A stretch of DNA of 64,000 bases from the NCBI GenBank assembly GCA_963556195.1, contig OY744529.1, positions 64,820,080-64,884,079 on the forward strand. The letters run 5' to 3'. The translations under genes and the position numbers were made by a program. This document shows positions 22,638-34,054 of this stretch, piece by piece. The stretch is from Sepiola atlantica (Eukaryota; Mollusca; Cephalopoda; Sepiida; Sepiolidae). The stretch's first letter is position 1, and every line of letters begins with the position of its first letter. The notes below the pieces were generated by a model that saw nothing but the letters and a program-made list of their open reading frames with translations, was not told the DNA's origin and did not search any database.

Positions 22638-22951
22638 TCATAACATTATTTATTATAGTTCCAAGAATTCAATATCAAAAATGGTATGGCGTACGGTCGT
22701 TTCAAAGACGTTTCGGAGTCATATTTAATTTTTTCATTCTTTATTTTTATACATATATATTAATTCTGATAAGTACTTCTTCAGCGGAATATACTTAGAA
22801 CATCAGCAGAAAATTGAGTGAAAGCATCAATATTCTTTACATATTTAACAAACAAATAAAAATGTTTTTTATAACAGATAAAACACGGAACATATATTAA
22901 GTTAGTTCCACCATCAGTTAATCTAAATACCGATGATGATAATAATAATAA

Positions 22952-22954
<3 letters not shown>
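22541..22954. other. Unassigned; short (TA)n at 22609-22634
   Basis: No recognisable protein family in the frames present. Confidence 0.5.

Positions 22955-23028
<74 letters not shown>
22955..23028. repeat. (TA)n microsatellite
   Basis: A short AAT/GAT stretch is followed by about 74 bp of TA. Confidence 0.96.
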
Positions 23029-23031
<3 letters not shown>

Positions 23032-23195
23032 TTGGAAGATTTTATATGAAGAAACGAAACAAAACAAAAAACACCCTTGCTTGTAAGTCAATTAATCTCT
23101 TGCAATCACTGTATTAGTTTGCTTCAGAGAATTTACGCCAGTCTTAATATTATTGTAGGGATCATCTGTTGTTTACTATGAAAAACTGTTTAAAA

Positions 23196-23197
<2 letters not shown>

Positions 23198-23253
<56 letters not shown>
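23198..23253. repeat. (TA)n microsatellite
   Basis: About 56 bp of TA, twelve bases before the Hel-B 5' end. Confidence 0.96.
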
Positions 23254-23256
<3 letters not shown>

Positions 23257-23265
23257 CATTGTTAA

Positions 23266-23900
23266 TCTATATATATATAACTCAATGTCTGTGTGTGTGA
23301 AATCTTTGTTTGTTCTGTATAGAAAAGTTAAAAAATTATGTAAACTAACTGTGGAAGACAATGGAAGTGTTCACGAATCTCTAAGCCCACCCCTAAGGGG
23401 TCTATGAGGGCATAACTATCTTAAAATTTAAAATATATCTTATTTTGATTAAATTTCAATTATATGTATACACCTTTCTGAGCAAGACAATGGATGTGTT
23501 CCCGAATCTCTTAGTTCCCTCAAAACCTAAGGAAGGTATGAGGACCGAACCTTTTTAAAACTTCAAATATATCCTATTTGATGAAATGTATATCATATGT
23601 ATAAATTTTTCTGGGAAAGACAATATAAGTGGTCCCGAATCTCTACGTTACCGTCTATGTGCAGTATACCTATGTGTCGTCACATCTTAGCATATGAAAT
23701 ACGTATATCCGATGTTAATGAAATTGAAAATATATGTATAAGGCACGAATTCATAGAGTTTCCAACATTTCAACTTCTCTCGACTATATTAAGGGGCGAA
23801 GTGAGAGCAGAAAAAAGTAATATGGTGTTATGAGCATAGTGAAAAGATACATAGCAGTGATCCTCATTCAATCCCGAGCAACGTCGCATTATCCTGCTAG
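23266..23900 (+). mobile_element. Hel-B non-autonomous Helitron-like element, complete
   Basis: It starts TCTATATATATAACTCAATG after an A and ends CTGCTAG (CTAG 23897-23900) before a T, which is the Helitron A|T insertion site. A decayed hairpin-type word CCCGAGCAACGTCGC lies ten bases before CTAG. Three internal units of about 130 bp are marked by GAAGACAATGGAAGTG (23355), AAGACAATGGATGTG (about 23485) and AAGACAATATAAGTGG (about 23617), each followed by CGAATCTCT. There is no coding capacity; the frames at 23597-24054 show no Rep or helicase motif. Confidence 0.8.
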
Positions 23901-24479
23901 TTTATATAATAAATATGATGGATCCAGTGAACTCCTCAGTAAAAAACTACAACAGAAAATGAAAAAAAGAAAAAGAAAAAAAAGAAGCTTTAGAAATAAA
24001 AACGTTTTTCTTTCAACTGAAATGTATGGGTGGCATTTAACAAAAAAAAGCTAAGTGTGTAAATTATTTTACTCTGGAATCTTTTTCTTAATTAATCCAT
24101 GTATCAACATGCAATGAGTATCTACTAAATAATCTTTTTTTCCAGGATTCTTGATTTCTTGACCGTTCAAAAAATCTGTATCTTTTCTTTCTTTTCTTTT
24201 CCTGCCTACATTCTGCAGGTTACAGAGGGGTCACTTGCGTTCAGGTTTTACAAGGGGTGGGTGGGTGGGAGGGGGTAGTTCACTAGCGAATGTAGATAGG
24301 GAAAGAATATCGTCCAAACTAACCATGCCAGTCTACAGTTAAAGACACATTTCATATCTTCCTCAGCAGTGAAGAAACCGAAATTTGCGTTCGTGGTTTA
24401 AAGTGTGTGTGTGTGTGGGGGGGGGGGGGGTAGAGGGAAACCTATCTTCAACTTACTGTTTTTTTTACCTGCGGGGGCT
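23901..24479. other. Unassigned; GT/G-rich run at 24401-24431
   Basis: No gene recognised. The G-rich segments near 24257-24280 and 24417-24431 are the only notable features. Confidence 0.5.
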
Positions 24480-25222
24480 AGGAAATACTCGACTAGTACA
24501 CGGGCGCAGGCTATTTTTACCCCTCTCGGAGTGTTGGATCCATCTAAGAGAAGGAAATCTCTGACAAAAAAACCTTGCTACCAGCTACTTACGCCGTGGC
24601 AGTAAACTGTTGGGGGAGGATTGCTTCCTTAGTCCTGATCAACAACCTTCCTAGAGTTGGAATCTCGAACAAAATATCCGGTTTGCAAACCTACAATTGC
24701 TTAAGGAGTAGATAGGTTCTACCTATCACCGACCCTTGCACTCCTTCTTTGTTTATTAGTCAGGCGCAGAGGTAACAGCGCTGAGACGCCTCTAAACACT
24801 CAGTGCCTAGCCTTGTTTCCTTACTAGGACAATGAACGCCGTTGTCTTTCTCACTATTTGGGCAACTTGGGGAAAGTTTTTTCGTTAGTGAGTCTTACAT
24901 GACCAGTCTGGGTCTCTCTTGTTCTGACAGGTTGAGGGTACAGGTTAGACAGCTTGTCTGGCTGCTGTTTCCGACTGATAGGAAGGAGCCCAAACTCTTG
25001 GGTAGCGCCAAGAACGGCTGCTCCATCATCAGTTGCATAATACCGTGGGTAGTTGTATGTGCCATGTCGCGCATGGAAAGGGGCCCTGCAATTATCTCCG
25101 GTGGGCTTTCCCGAGGCCACAACCCCCATGAACCAGGTCGTGACTAATGGACTGGTTGTGTGAGCTTATTGGCACCAAACAAGTACCCACCTTGGCCAAT
25201 CCACTCTATAATCTAATCGAAC

Positions 25223-26236
25223 ATGCCATTACAAAGAAATAAAATCAAACCTAAACCAGACACCCAAAAAACACTTTCGCCTCCGCCCTTGAGGCTTGCA
25301 TTCTCAAATATCCGGGGACTTAGAACCAACATCAACGACGTAGAAACCTTTCTCCTCACAAACTCCCCGGATATCTTAGCTCTTAGTGAAACTAACCTTC
25401 AATCCTCAATCTCTTCTCACCACTTTGACATGACTGACTACCTCCCACTCTACCGCAAAGACTCTGACAAACACATGCACGGGCTAGGAGTTTATGTTCG
25501 GAACACCCTCCCCCTGACTAGAGAACATAGGTTAGAATCAGATAACTACGACTACATGTACTTTAGATTGACTTTACATCACAACGTTAGTTATTTATAT
25601 TTCCTATACCGCTCCCCGTCGACCCAGGATTGTACTTTGCTAAACTCTGTCTCTGAAAGCATAGATAGAACACTCTTAATTGACTCGAATGCCCAGATAC
25701 ATGTATTTGGGGATTTTAATGCCCACCACCGCGACTGGTTGGGATTCTCCAGCCTTACTGACGCAGCCGGCAACTCTACGTATAATTTCTCCTTAGCTCA
25801 CTCCCTCTCTCAGACTGTCGATTTTCCGACCCGCATCCCTGATCGAGTAGACCAACAAGCCTCACTTCTAGACCTTTTCTTGATCTCAATGCCCGAGACT
25901 TGTGTGACAGAAGCCCATAGTCCACTCGGGAATGCTGATCACATTGTTCTAATGATACATATTACCTTAAGAAGTCGTCCAAAAGTTGATGAACCGTTGC
26001 TCAAAACAACAAGATACTACGAGCGGGCTGATTTTGAGTCAATCAGAGATCACATCAGTGACGCCCCATGGAGGGAAACCTTCTCACTCCCTGCCAACCA
26101 GTGTGCAAACGAATTAACTGAATGGGTCAAAGCAGGCATTGAAGCCTATGTCCCCATGCGAAAATTCTTTAGCAAGCCCCACTCTCCTCAATGGTTCACT
26201 TCGGAATGTGCAGCTGCCATTTCTGAGAGGCAATAA
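25223..26236 (+). pseudogene. LINE APE-type endonuclease domain
   Basis: This nicks target DNA to prime reverse transcription. The 337-codon frame starts at the first ATG after the 5' region. Endonuclease motifs are in order: SNIRGL (residue 28 on), LSETN with the metal-binding Glu (56), YRSPS (129 on), GDFNAHH (163 on), DLFL (217 on) and ADH with the final catalytic pair (239-240). All expected catalytic residues are present. The frame ends at TAA inside sequence that is still protein-like (AFRKFGRHKS follows). A second stop and a frameshift near 26380-26400 separate it from the RT frame. In a live element this would be the N-terminal third of one polyprotein. Confidence 0.93.
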
Positions 26237-26418
26237 GCATTCCGTAAATTCGGCCGCCATAAGTCAGCTACTAATAGGCATAAATTTATAGAGTAAAGAA
26301 ATAATTGCAAGGCCGTGATAGGCGAAGCGAAGAGAAGGTATAATGAGTTAACAAAAAAACCGCATCCAGTCACAGAAACTAGGTACTCGCGATTTCTAGA
26401 AAAATCTACAATAGTGTA

Positions 26419-27513
26419 GTGAATAATGGTCAATCTACGATTCCCCCACTTTTAAACCACAATGATGTCGCTTGCACGGCCACTGATAAGGGTGAACTAC
26501 TTGCACAGCGCTTCACTTCTAACTCTAGTTTAGACTCAGATAACCACCCTCTCCCTGAATTACCTTTGCGGACCGAAGCCACACTTGATAACCTGGTCAT
26601 CACCCCATCCCAGGTCAGAGACATCATAAAAAACCTTGATACCTCTAAAGCTTGTGGGCCTGATCTTATACCTGTAATAGTAATAAAGAAATGCTCTGCT
26701 GAACTGGCCCCTGTCCTCTCCAAACTCTACAATAAATGCCTAGCCGAATCTTGCTTCCCCGATAGCTGGAAAATTGCCTCTGTGGCACCAGTCTACAAGA
26801 GTTCTGGGAATAGAACCGACCCTCAGAACTACCGCCCAATCAGTCTACTGCCGATCATTGCCAAAATCTTTGAATCCTTAATCAATCTAGCGATAGTACG
26901 GCACTTAGTTAATGCTAAACTTCTATCTGACCGCCAGTATGGATTTAGACAAGCACGATCTACTGCAGACATCCTAACGGTCATCTCTGAACGCATGTAT
27001 CATACACTCGACAAGGCAAGTGAAGCTAGGGCAGTAGCGCTTGATATATCCAAGGCCTTTGACAAGGTATGGCATAAAGGGATTCTCCTGAAAATACGCT
27101 CATACGGTATTACTGGGCAACTACTTAATATAATTAGATCCTTCCTAAACAAAAGAAAAATCCAGGTTGTCTTCGATGGCCATTCATCTAAGCAACATGA
27201 CATAAATGCTGGTGTGCCCCAGGGATCTATTCTTGGACCTTTGTTGTTCCTGATCTATATAAACGATCTCTCTGATGACATAGTGTCTGAGATTGGTTTA
27301 TTTGCTGACGACACCACGCTTTACTCTCGCCATGTTGGCAAAACAGACGCGATCATATCTGAGGCAATGGCTGAATCTTTAGAAAATGACCTCCAGACTG
27401 TAGTGGATTGGGGCCATAAATGGTTGGTAACTTTTAATGCCGCAAAGACTAAGCTCCTTTTCATTCAACAACTACAAGAAGCCTCTCCAACCACCGATTG
27501 TCATGGCAAATAA
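26419..27513 (+). pseudogene. LINE reverse transcriptase domain
   Basis: RNA-templated DNA synthesis domain. The 364-codon frame carries KACGPD (residue 78), NYRPISLL (137), YGFRQARST (174), motif A LDISKAFDKV (208, catalytic Asp 209), motif B VPQGSILGP (266) and motif C FADD (295, Asp 297-298). All three catalytic aspartates are intact. The ATG at 26419 is incidental: protein-like sequence (KIYNSVV) continues upstream in the same frame, and the endonuclease lies in another frame before that. Near 27465 coding shifts to the next frame, so the last residues of this frame are out of register. Confidence 0.95.
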
Positions 27514-28133
27514 CACCCTACCTGAGAGTTCATCATTCAAACTCCTTGGCCTAACCTTCACAGGTAACATGAATTGGAACACATACATTGAAGACATTGC
27601 CAAGGCTGCCGCGAAGAAGGTTGGCTCCCTCTACCGTGCTAGTAAACTCCTTACACCTGACATTATCCCGGAACTTCTACAAAGCCACCATTCGCCCATG
27701 CATGGAGTATTGTTTCCACATCTGGGCTGGTGCATCATCTACTAGTCTCTCCCTCCTTGACAAAGTCCAAAAAAGAGTCGTCAACCTAATAGGTCCCTCA
27801 CTGTCAGCTAAGCTCCAGCCCCTGTCCCATCGCCGCAATGTAGCATCCTTATGTTTGTTTTACAAATACTTCAATGGATTATGCTCCGATGAGTTGGCTA
27901 CTCTGGTGCCCCCTCGACGTAAATTCACTAGACTAACACGACATTCTACTAAATCTCATTCATTCACTGTGGAGGTCCCCAGATGCCGGAGAGCATTCTA
28001 CTCAAATAGCTTCTTTCCTCGTGCTGCTGGCCTCTGGAACTCTCTCCCTGCCCCCTGTTTCCCCGACAGTACTGACATGCAGAAATTTAAAACTAATGTA
28101 AACAGACATCTCGCTGCTCAGATACCAATTTAA
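27465..28133 (+). pseudogene. LINE C-terminal domain in two shifted frames
   Basis: After RT, coding moves to the frame read at 27437-27745 (FKLLGLTFTGNMNW, then AAAKKVGSLYRASKLL). Near 27685 it shifts again to the frame ending at 28133. The latter has CMEYCFHIWAG, LDKVQKRVVNLIG, FYKYFNGLCSDELATLVPP and AAGLWNSLPAPCFP, the usual thumb/C-terminal region of this LINE type. Both shifts go the same way, consistent with two single-base changes. The stop at 28131-28133 looks like the original end of the polyprotein. Confidence 0.9.
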
Positions 28134-28235
28134 GCTGAACCACCAATCCTTCTCCCCTTTTCCTTTTTCTCAGTAGCCCCTTGCGTTTACAGTGGCGGCC
28201 TGCCTTGTTTGGGGTGAATCATGTTAAAAAATTTT

Positions 28236-28493
28236 TTTTTTAAAAGTCTGATTTCGTGTTAAACTTTACAGATGAATAAGAATGAGAAGGTGAGGACTGA
28301 AATGGAAAATGGATGATGATATTATCGGTCAATATTTTATGAAAGTTTGTTCTTTTTATTTGATGTAAGGTTAAGTGGTGGTTGATAGAAGTTTGTAAGA
28401 AGGAGAAGTGGCATGTGAAATTGCAAGATATAGTTGTTCTAGTTATGACAATGTATGTATTATGGAAGACGCATTCTATAACGCGGAATTTAA

Positions 28494-28534
<41 letters not shown>

Positions 28535-28672
28535 GAATAAAAATATACATTTGAGTATATATTTTTTAATTAATTGCATAAAACTATTCAAGGTAAAAGC
28601 TCGATGAATTTTAACATTTAACAACAGAGCTTATATAAATAAACAAATTCTAAATTCCAGTGATCACGCCCT
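28236..28672. other. AT-rich spacer with (TA)n at 28498-28531
   Basis: Nothing else recognised; the minus-strand 85-codon frame matches no family I know. Confidence 0.5.
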
Positions 28673-29053
28673 TATTCATTTTTTCTTTCCTAAATCTAAA
28701 GAATCGGTGTGCTTTACTATCCACGATCTTTCATCTATGCAGCTCATAAGAAGTCCAAAGGTCGTTTCCAGAATAAAAATTGAAGCAAAACACAGTACAA
28801 ACATTAAAGAAAGCAGATGTCCGCCTGAAAACGAGGCAAAAAATGGAACAGGGTTCAATGTAAGCTGTTTGTTTAGTGTTTTTCATGTGTTTTGCTTCAG
28901 TGTTTTTTTTCTGGAAACGACCTCTGGACTTCTTATTAGCTGCATAGATAAAAGATTCTGGAAATACATGTTTATTCCTAGTTGTTTATATATACGCGAA
29001 AAAGTAGTAAAGTGCAGCGAATCTTTTGGATTATGGAAAAGAAAAAAATGAAT
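28673..29053. repeat. Long imperfect inverted repeat (foldback) of about 380 bp
   Basis: The left arm (28673-28818) and the complement of the right arm (28860-29053) match over more than 130 bp: ATCTATGCAGCTCATAAGAA against ATCTATGCAGCTAATAAGAA, GGTCGTTTCCAGAA in both, and GAAGCAAAACACA in both. The right arm carries about 45 extra bases. The central gap is about 40 bp. It could be a foldback transposon or two head-to-head repeat copies. The open frames on both strands here follow from the palindrome. Confidence 0.9.
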
Positions 29054-29780
29054 AGACAGGTGGTCACTGTGTGATACTATGGGCGTCCCCTACAGAACCG
29101 AGGATATGATTCACGAAAAGGAAAAGAGTTGTCGGAAGTAGGATAGGTAAAAAGGCAATGATAAGAAAATGACTCACTAACGCACACAAAGACAATCAAA
29201 AACAGTAAGACACATCACAATTGGTGGTCAATGTCCGCTTAGCAGTCCCTCTAGGACAAAGACTAGGCGTTTTAGGTGTTTGCGAATTCTTTTAGCGACA
29301 GTTAAGTTTAACGACGGCTTAGTTTCCGGCAGTCGACAGTTTACAGTGGTGTGACAGTTTTGCTGCAGTTAGCGACTCGGAGAGAAGACGATCAGATTGG
29401 AGTCAAACGTTGGCGAAAGCAGATCGGTGTAGGCTCGAGATTAACTGACTCATACTGAGCGATTGTGATGCCTCGATAGATGAATTATCTCAGTTGTATC
29501 TTGACTCATACACTGAAACTAAACTAAGATGTGAACCTAAGTGTATGACGGTCTTTTTTCGCAACGGTATCACACACTCACCCAGGGCTCCAGGATCTAT
29601 ACATAATGTATCTGAGTTTGTGTTTTTTTCTTTCATGTGAGTCTGCGTTGTTTTGTTTTTCTCAAGTTGTAAACGACACGGCTAAAACGAACCTGATGAG
29701 GAACAGAAAACCACGGCACACACATCTTTGGAGTCGGCGGTTGTCGAGAGGAACGGCACATGACATTACAAATTGAATTT
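29054..29780. other. Unassigned, moderately GC-richer sequence
   Basis: No long reading frame. Composition and the start TGTGATACTATGGGCGTC near 29070 would be compatible with a solitary LTR, but no partner LTR or internal region was found. Confidence 0.3.
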
Positions 29781-29790
29781 AGGGAATTAT

Positions 29791-29792
<2 letters not shown>

Positions 29793-29848
<56 letters not shown>
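29793..29848. repeat. (TA)n microsatellite
   Basis: About 56 bp of TA. Confidence 0.96.
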
Positions 29849-29851
<3 letters not shown>

Positions 29852-30029
29852 ATCACTAGTTTTAAGTAAAGTGTCCTTCTGCGACGGAATATTTGTATGC
29901 CGTGAAAGCGCTCACAAGTATTGCAGTTCCTGGAGACGAACGTTCAATCGTTCGTTCGTCATTGGGCAAAAAGAATAAAAAATGAAAAAGCAGAGGGTCT
30001 CGCTTCTCTTTAATCAAATGTGTATTAAT

Positions 30030-30032
<3 letters not shown>

Positions 30033-30102
<70 letters not shown>
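30033..30102. repeat. (TA)n microsatellite
   Basis: About 70 bp of TA. Confidence 0.96.
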
Positions 30103-30108
<6 letters not shown>

Positions 30109-30261
30109 ACAACAAAGATTAATATTATATCTTTATATTAGATCATATGACGATAAGTCAATGCTCGATATATAAGAAAATGAATGATGAAAATAAAAAT
30201 TGGATTAATACAATATTTATTAATTCATCAAGTATTAAAACAAAGAATATAAAAACCTGTT

Positions 30262-30263
<2 letters not shown>

Positions 30264-30296
<33 letters not shown>

Positions 30297-30562
30297 CACG
30301 TATATACATATGTATATATATATATCTATGCACATATATGCATACATATGCATACATATATATATATATATACATACATATACATACATGTATATACATA
30401 CATATATATACATAAATATATACATATATATATATGTATAGATACATATATATACACAAACATATATATATGCATACATATATAACACAAAAATATATAC
30501 ATATATGTACATGCATATATACAAACATATACATATCACACATATATATCTTTATATATACA

Positions 30563-30605
<43 letters not shown>
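30264..30605. repeat. Degenerate (TA)n/(TACATA)n array
   Basis: TA blocks at both ends enclose diverged TACATA/TGTATA repeats. Tyr/Ile-rich frames on both strands are artefacts. Confidence 0.94.
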
Positions 30606-30986
30606 AGAGAGAGAGATAGATTTATATACTAGCTACAATTATTACCGTTGATGCTATGAACAACGTTATTATAAAGAGATAGACAGACTACCTCTAAATA
30701 CTTCGCTATTATAAGCGTCACATCATTGTATTGCATCCTACCATTTGTTTATTTTTTTCAAGATTCGTCCGCTATGTTACATATTGACGCTTTTAGGATG
30801 CTTTGCTGATTAGTGCACCTTAATTTCAAATATAGTGAGTCTCAACATGAAATAAAAACTAATAGTTGGTTATCGAAACGCGCCTATATTCTAAGAATTT
30901 ACAGGATTGACTAAAAAGATGCATCCATTTATGTATTGCTGTCAGTCCTAGAGAATTCTACCTAGGGTATGGATACTATAATTTAT
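30606..30986. other. Unassigned; probable upstream part of a decayed transposon
   Basis: No frame is readable, but it directly precedes a DDE transposase fragment. Confidence 0.35.
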
Positions 30987-31253
30987 CAGCAGGGTGGAGC
31001 AACACATCATTGCTCTAATGCTCCACTCGAATACCTCCATCGCTACGTTATTTCTCGTCGTACGGACCACCCTTGATCTGCGCATCTCCAGATTTATCTC
31101 CTGTGGAAATACCTAAAAGACAGAGTCTATGCTATCAATCCCTAAACTATTGATGCACTAAAGAATAACATTCGAACAGAGATTAAGAGAAATCCCCATG
31201 ACATGGTTATTACAAACTTAAATGTGCGAATAGAAACACGGATTCAAGGCTAA
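30987..31253 (+). pseudogene. Tc1/mariner-type DDE transposase, C-terminal fragment
   Basis: One frame of 89 codons with two internal stops reads QQGGATHHCSNAPLEYLHRY, then LLWKYLKDRVYAINP and TIDALKNNIRTEI, ending at a natural-looking stop at 31251-31253. In the family the first block carries the second aspartate (usually QQDGA), which here is Gly. The block preceding LLWKYLKDRVY carries the third, which is lost among stops here. This is unlike the mariner at 17-18 kb and belongs to another subfamily. No terminal inverted repeats were found. Confidence 0.8.
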
Positions 31254-31884
31254 GGAGCATATTATGAACTATAAAGCTGTACTTGGAAAATGGTGGTATT
31301 CACAAAACTTACATGTCTGTCAGACAAGTCTATGTAAAAATTGTTAAGCTTTTCCTTTTAAAATAAATGCTACTTTATCGCAAATGCTTACATCTATTTG
31401 GACCACCCTAGATGACAACTGGGATAGTCACCTCCCGAATTGGACTATTTAAATGTACTTTTTTGATGACGGGGTTATTGTAAAGAACTACGAAATCGTG
31501 CTTTGCCGTTTACATAATGGGATAAACCATCCCGCCAGTGGCATAACCCGTTTCGTCTATTACTAGTCACTCAACCAAACTTGTATACCCCTGGCGTTTC
31601 ATACATCGACGGACTAACTTATTTTTTTTTTATCTCAACTGACTAAAATCAGTCACATGGTAAAGATTTTATTCGGCTACCTTCACAGCAGGAATTAATC
31701 TGAACCATGTACTATAAGCTGGCAAATCTACGCTTGGTTAACTTCCCGTAAAATTTTTCCCATTTAGCTATAAAACTAAAATATAGACGTTTTCGTGCCA
31801 GAATCAGATCTTCGTAAATAAATAAGTTTTCTTTCTGGATAACAGTTGGCACAACAAATCATCACATCAAAACGATATAAGTAA
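31254..31884. other. Unassigned AT-rich sequence
   Basis: No gene. It may contain the 3' end of the decayed transposon. Confidence 0.4.
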
Positions 31885-31913
31885 CTAGCAGTACTTACCC
31901 GGCGTTTTCCGGG
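31885..31913 (-). mobile_element. Hel-D Helitron-type 3' end
   Basis: Minus orientation: the hairpin CCCGGAAAACGCCGGG (complement of 31898-31913) is followed by nine bases and CTAG (31885-31888), then T. This is a canonical Helitron 3' terminus. The element would extend rightwards but meets a Hel-A end at 32007. Confidence 0.72.
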
Positions 31914-32006
31914 AATCTTTTTACTTCAAGTTTTGTTATTTAAAAGACTTTTTGAATCGCATAAATATTTTCGAGTTTTATTTTTTGATTTTAAATTTAT
32001 AAATAA

Positions 32007-32566
32007 CTAGAAAAAAAAAATTAATGGTTAAATTAATTCCGCGAAGATAATAGTTTTGCACCACTTTTATATCCCCTTGCGAAGATTAAAATCAAGATAT
32101 AATAATACTAAACCGTATGTCCAGAATAATTATTCTAATTTTGATCAAAACTCATTACTTAATTTTTATTCTAGAAAATGTCTAAAATTTAAGGGGTCTC
32201 AATAAAAAATTGAAATTCAGTGAATCGTGTTTAATCTGTGTCCAGTGACTATGGATCAAATTTAATCTGAATCTAAAATGTTTGCATTTCAAACGGGATA
32301 GTTGTACCTATATTATGTCTCCTAAAAATCATTTCCAATCCTCCAAAGAAACTGAAATTTGGAGAAATATGTCTAATACTTATTGATAAAATTTCACGAA
32401 AATCCGAAGTATCTGAATTTTTACGAGGGGGTTCTACCGCCTGTTTAATCCTTTGCATGAAAGTAAATTAAACTAAATATAGCCGACAATACGACACCTT
32501 ACTCTTAGCAGCTGTGTTTCCAAATTTATAATGTTTGGTTAATTAGTTAAGGAGAGAATCCTGTAT
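32007..32566 (-). mobile_element. Hel-A copy, 5'-truncated
   Basis: Minus orientation, CTAG at 32007-32010 preceded by A. The hairpin is replaced by an A-rich stretch, but the body matches other copies (GTTTTGCACCACTTTTATAT, GTCCAGAATAATTATTCTAA) through GAGAGAATCCTGTAT. It then ends abruptly at unrelated sequence near 32566. It lies inside or beside the Hel-D element. Confidence 0.8.
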
Positions 32567-33940
32567 GACTCCGTCCTCTCGGTCAGCTACCAGATACCGT
32601 CGTGTTCATTTTCGGACACTTTTTTGTCGTTCCGGCATCGGTTGATGTGGCGTCTCCGCATTTTGGGCCATTCTCGAGGACGCCACGTCCAACTTTCGGA
32701 AGAAGCTACATGGCGTGGGTCGAAAAGTCATCGTCCGTCGAATAGTACCTCTTGCTACGTTGTGTGTTGGTCTAGTCTAGGGCCATGTACCGATGTTGCT
32801 CGGGAAGTTCATGAAATGGTTGAAGACAGACACACGAAGAATAAACTACCCCAAAAATGGTGAAATCAAACAGAGAGTTCGAACAATTCAAAAGCACAAT
32901 ACATCCGTTAATTTGTGTTTAAGATAATAATATGCATACTCCTGCAGATTGGTATGTACAGGAACTTAAGTCTTTTCGTAGATAGAGAAGAAGTAGTGTC
33001 TTTACTTCTGGATATAACTTGGGAGTTTCTTCAAATTGCAATTTCTCAACTCAGTGGATGATCGACGCGAAACGACTTTCCGTTTCGGGTTTTCAGAAAA
33101 GCGAATCCGCTCGATTCAGAAGAGAGAGGGTGATGCGCAGCTCCCAATTCAACTCTGATCTGTAAGTAAACTCTCTCAAACTCTCTTTTATCTTTTCTCT
33201 GTTACCTTATCTGAAAATTCGCGGTGCGCATATCTTTATATAGTCAGGCCTGATCATTTGGCATTGTCCGGACGAAATCTTGTAACCCCGAATAGCACGC
33301 AATCTCATGGCGCGAGATTAGTTCCGCTAATAACTCAGCCTCATTTTCGAACGATTACAATTCTTCCGCGTACCCAGTTACTTATCGACCAACTTGGTTG
33401 TCATTTATGACAATACTAACCGTAGCTGACCCCTTTTTGAACTTTCCTCAGGTTACACCTGCAGATTTCCGCTTACGGCGTTTTTACCCGGCCCTTAGTC
33501 TAAACAATTCTTTCTCCCCGGGATCGATTTTCGATAACTTATGTGAATAAAAGATTTCAATTTCTTGATACAGTTTTTAATCATCTTGTAATATGTAGGG
33601 TAGCAGCTCCCAGGTTTTAAATCCGGATATGGGTTTTAAAAATCAATCTGGGGTTTTATTGTTTGAATCTGGGCTTTTCCTTAGGAAATATATGTTTAAA
33701 TAACTGCTAAAATTTAAAAGAAAATATTACAAAATGTGGATTAAAATGGTAAAAATAAAAACTATAATTCATAAAACGTTCACAGAGAATATATACTTTT
33801 ACAAAATAAGGTTTTATAGTATACATTATAAAACAATAATATAACTGGGGCTTTATAATTTTGTATATCACCCCATTAAATACCCCCAAAATAGTCTATA
33901 TTTAAGAATTAACGAATTAATCAAATTTACATTATTTTTA
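32567..33940. other. Unassigned; GC-richer at 32570-32870 and 33060-33500
   Basis: A 79-codon plus frame at 32624-32863 has no recognised domain. The segment 33180-33570 has a TATATAG near 33239 and an AATAAAAG near 33547. That would suit an LTR, but no second copy is in the window. Confidence 0.3.
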
Positions 33941-33956
33941 ATGGGAAAATATGATT

Positions 33957-34013
33957 CGGTTTACGAACAGCTTTTCAAAACGAATTATGTTCGCAAACCG
34001 AGGTTTTACTGTA
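33957..34013. mobile_element. DNA-transposon terminus with internal hairpin
   Basis: CGGTTTACGAACA (33957-33969) and TGTTCGCAAACCG (33988-34000) form an inverted repeat with one mismatch. On the minus strand the end reads ACAGTAAAACCTCGGTTTGC, which resembles the termini of pogo/Tigger-type elements. The other end was not found. The 82-codon plus frame at 33941-34189 starts within it and seems incidental. Confidence 0.55.
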
Positions 34014-34054
34014 TTGTTGTTGTAAGCTCACCACTTACCAAGGTCAAAAGCCAC

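Larger units (their letters stand above)
24480..28235 (+). mobile_element. Near full-length LINE, inactivated
   Basis: A single-polyprotein non-LTR retrotransposon. It has a GC-richer 5' region of about 740 bp with no convincing first ORF, then endonuclease, RT, a C-terminal domain, a short 3' UTR and an A/T-rich tail near 28228-28245. The composition is clearly different from the AT-rich flanks. The boundaries are inferred from this change, not from a target duplication. Architecture without RNase H and the C-terminal domain style suggest the Jockey/CR1 side of the LINE tree, but phylogeny would be needed to assign the clade. Confidence 0.9.

Noticed and set aside
24842..25147. Overlapping frames upstream of the LINE endonuclease as a first ORF
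   Set aside because: Frames of similar length occur on both strands, and none shows a nucleic-acid-binding or coiled-coil pattern; more likely 5' UTR.
33180..33570. Solitary LTR with TATA and polyadenylation words
   Set aside because: No second copy, no clear TG...CA ends and no target duplication visible; kept only as unassigned sequence.
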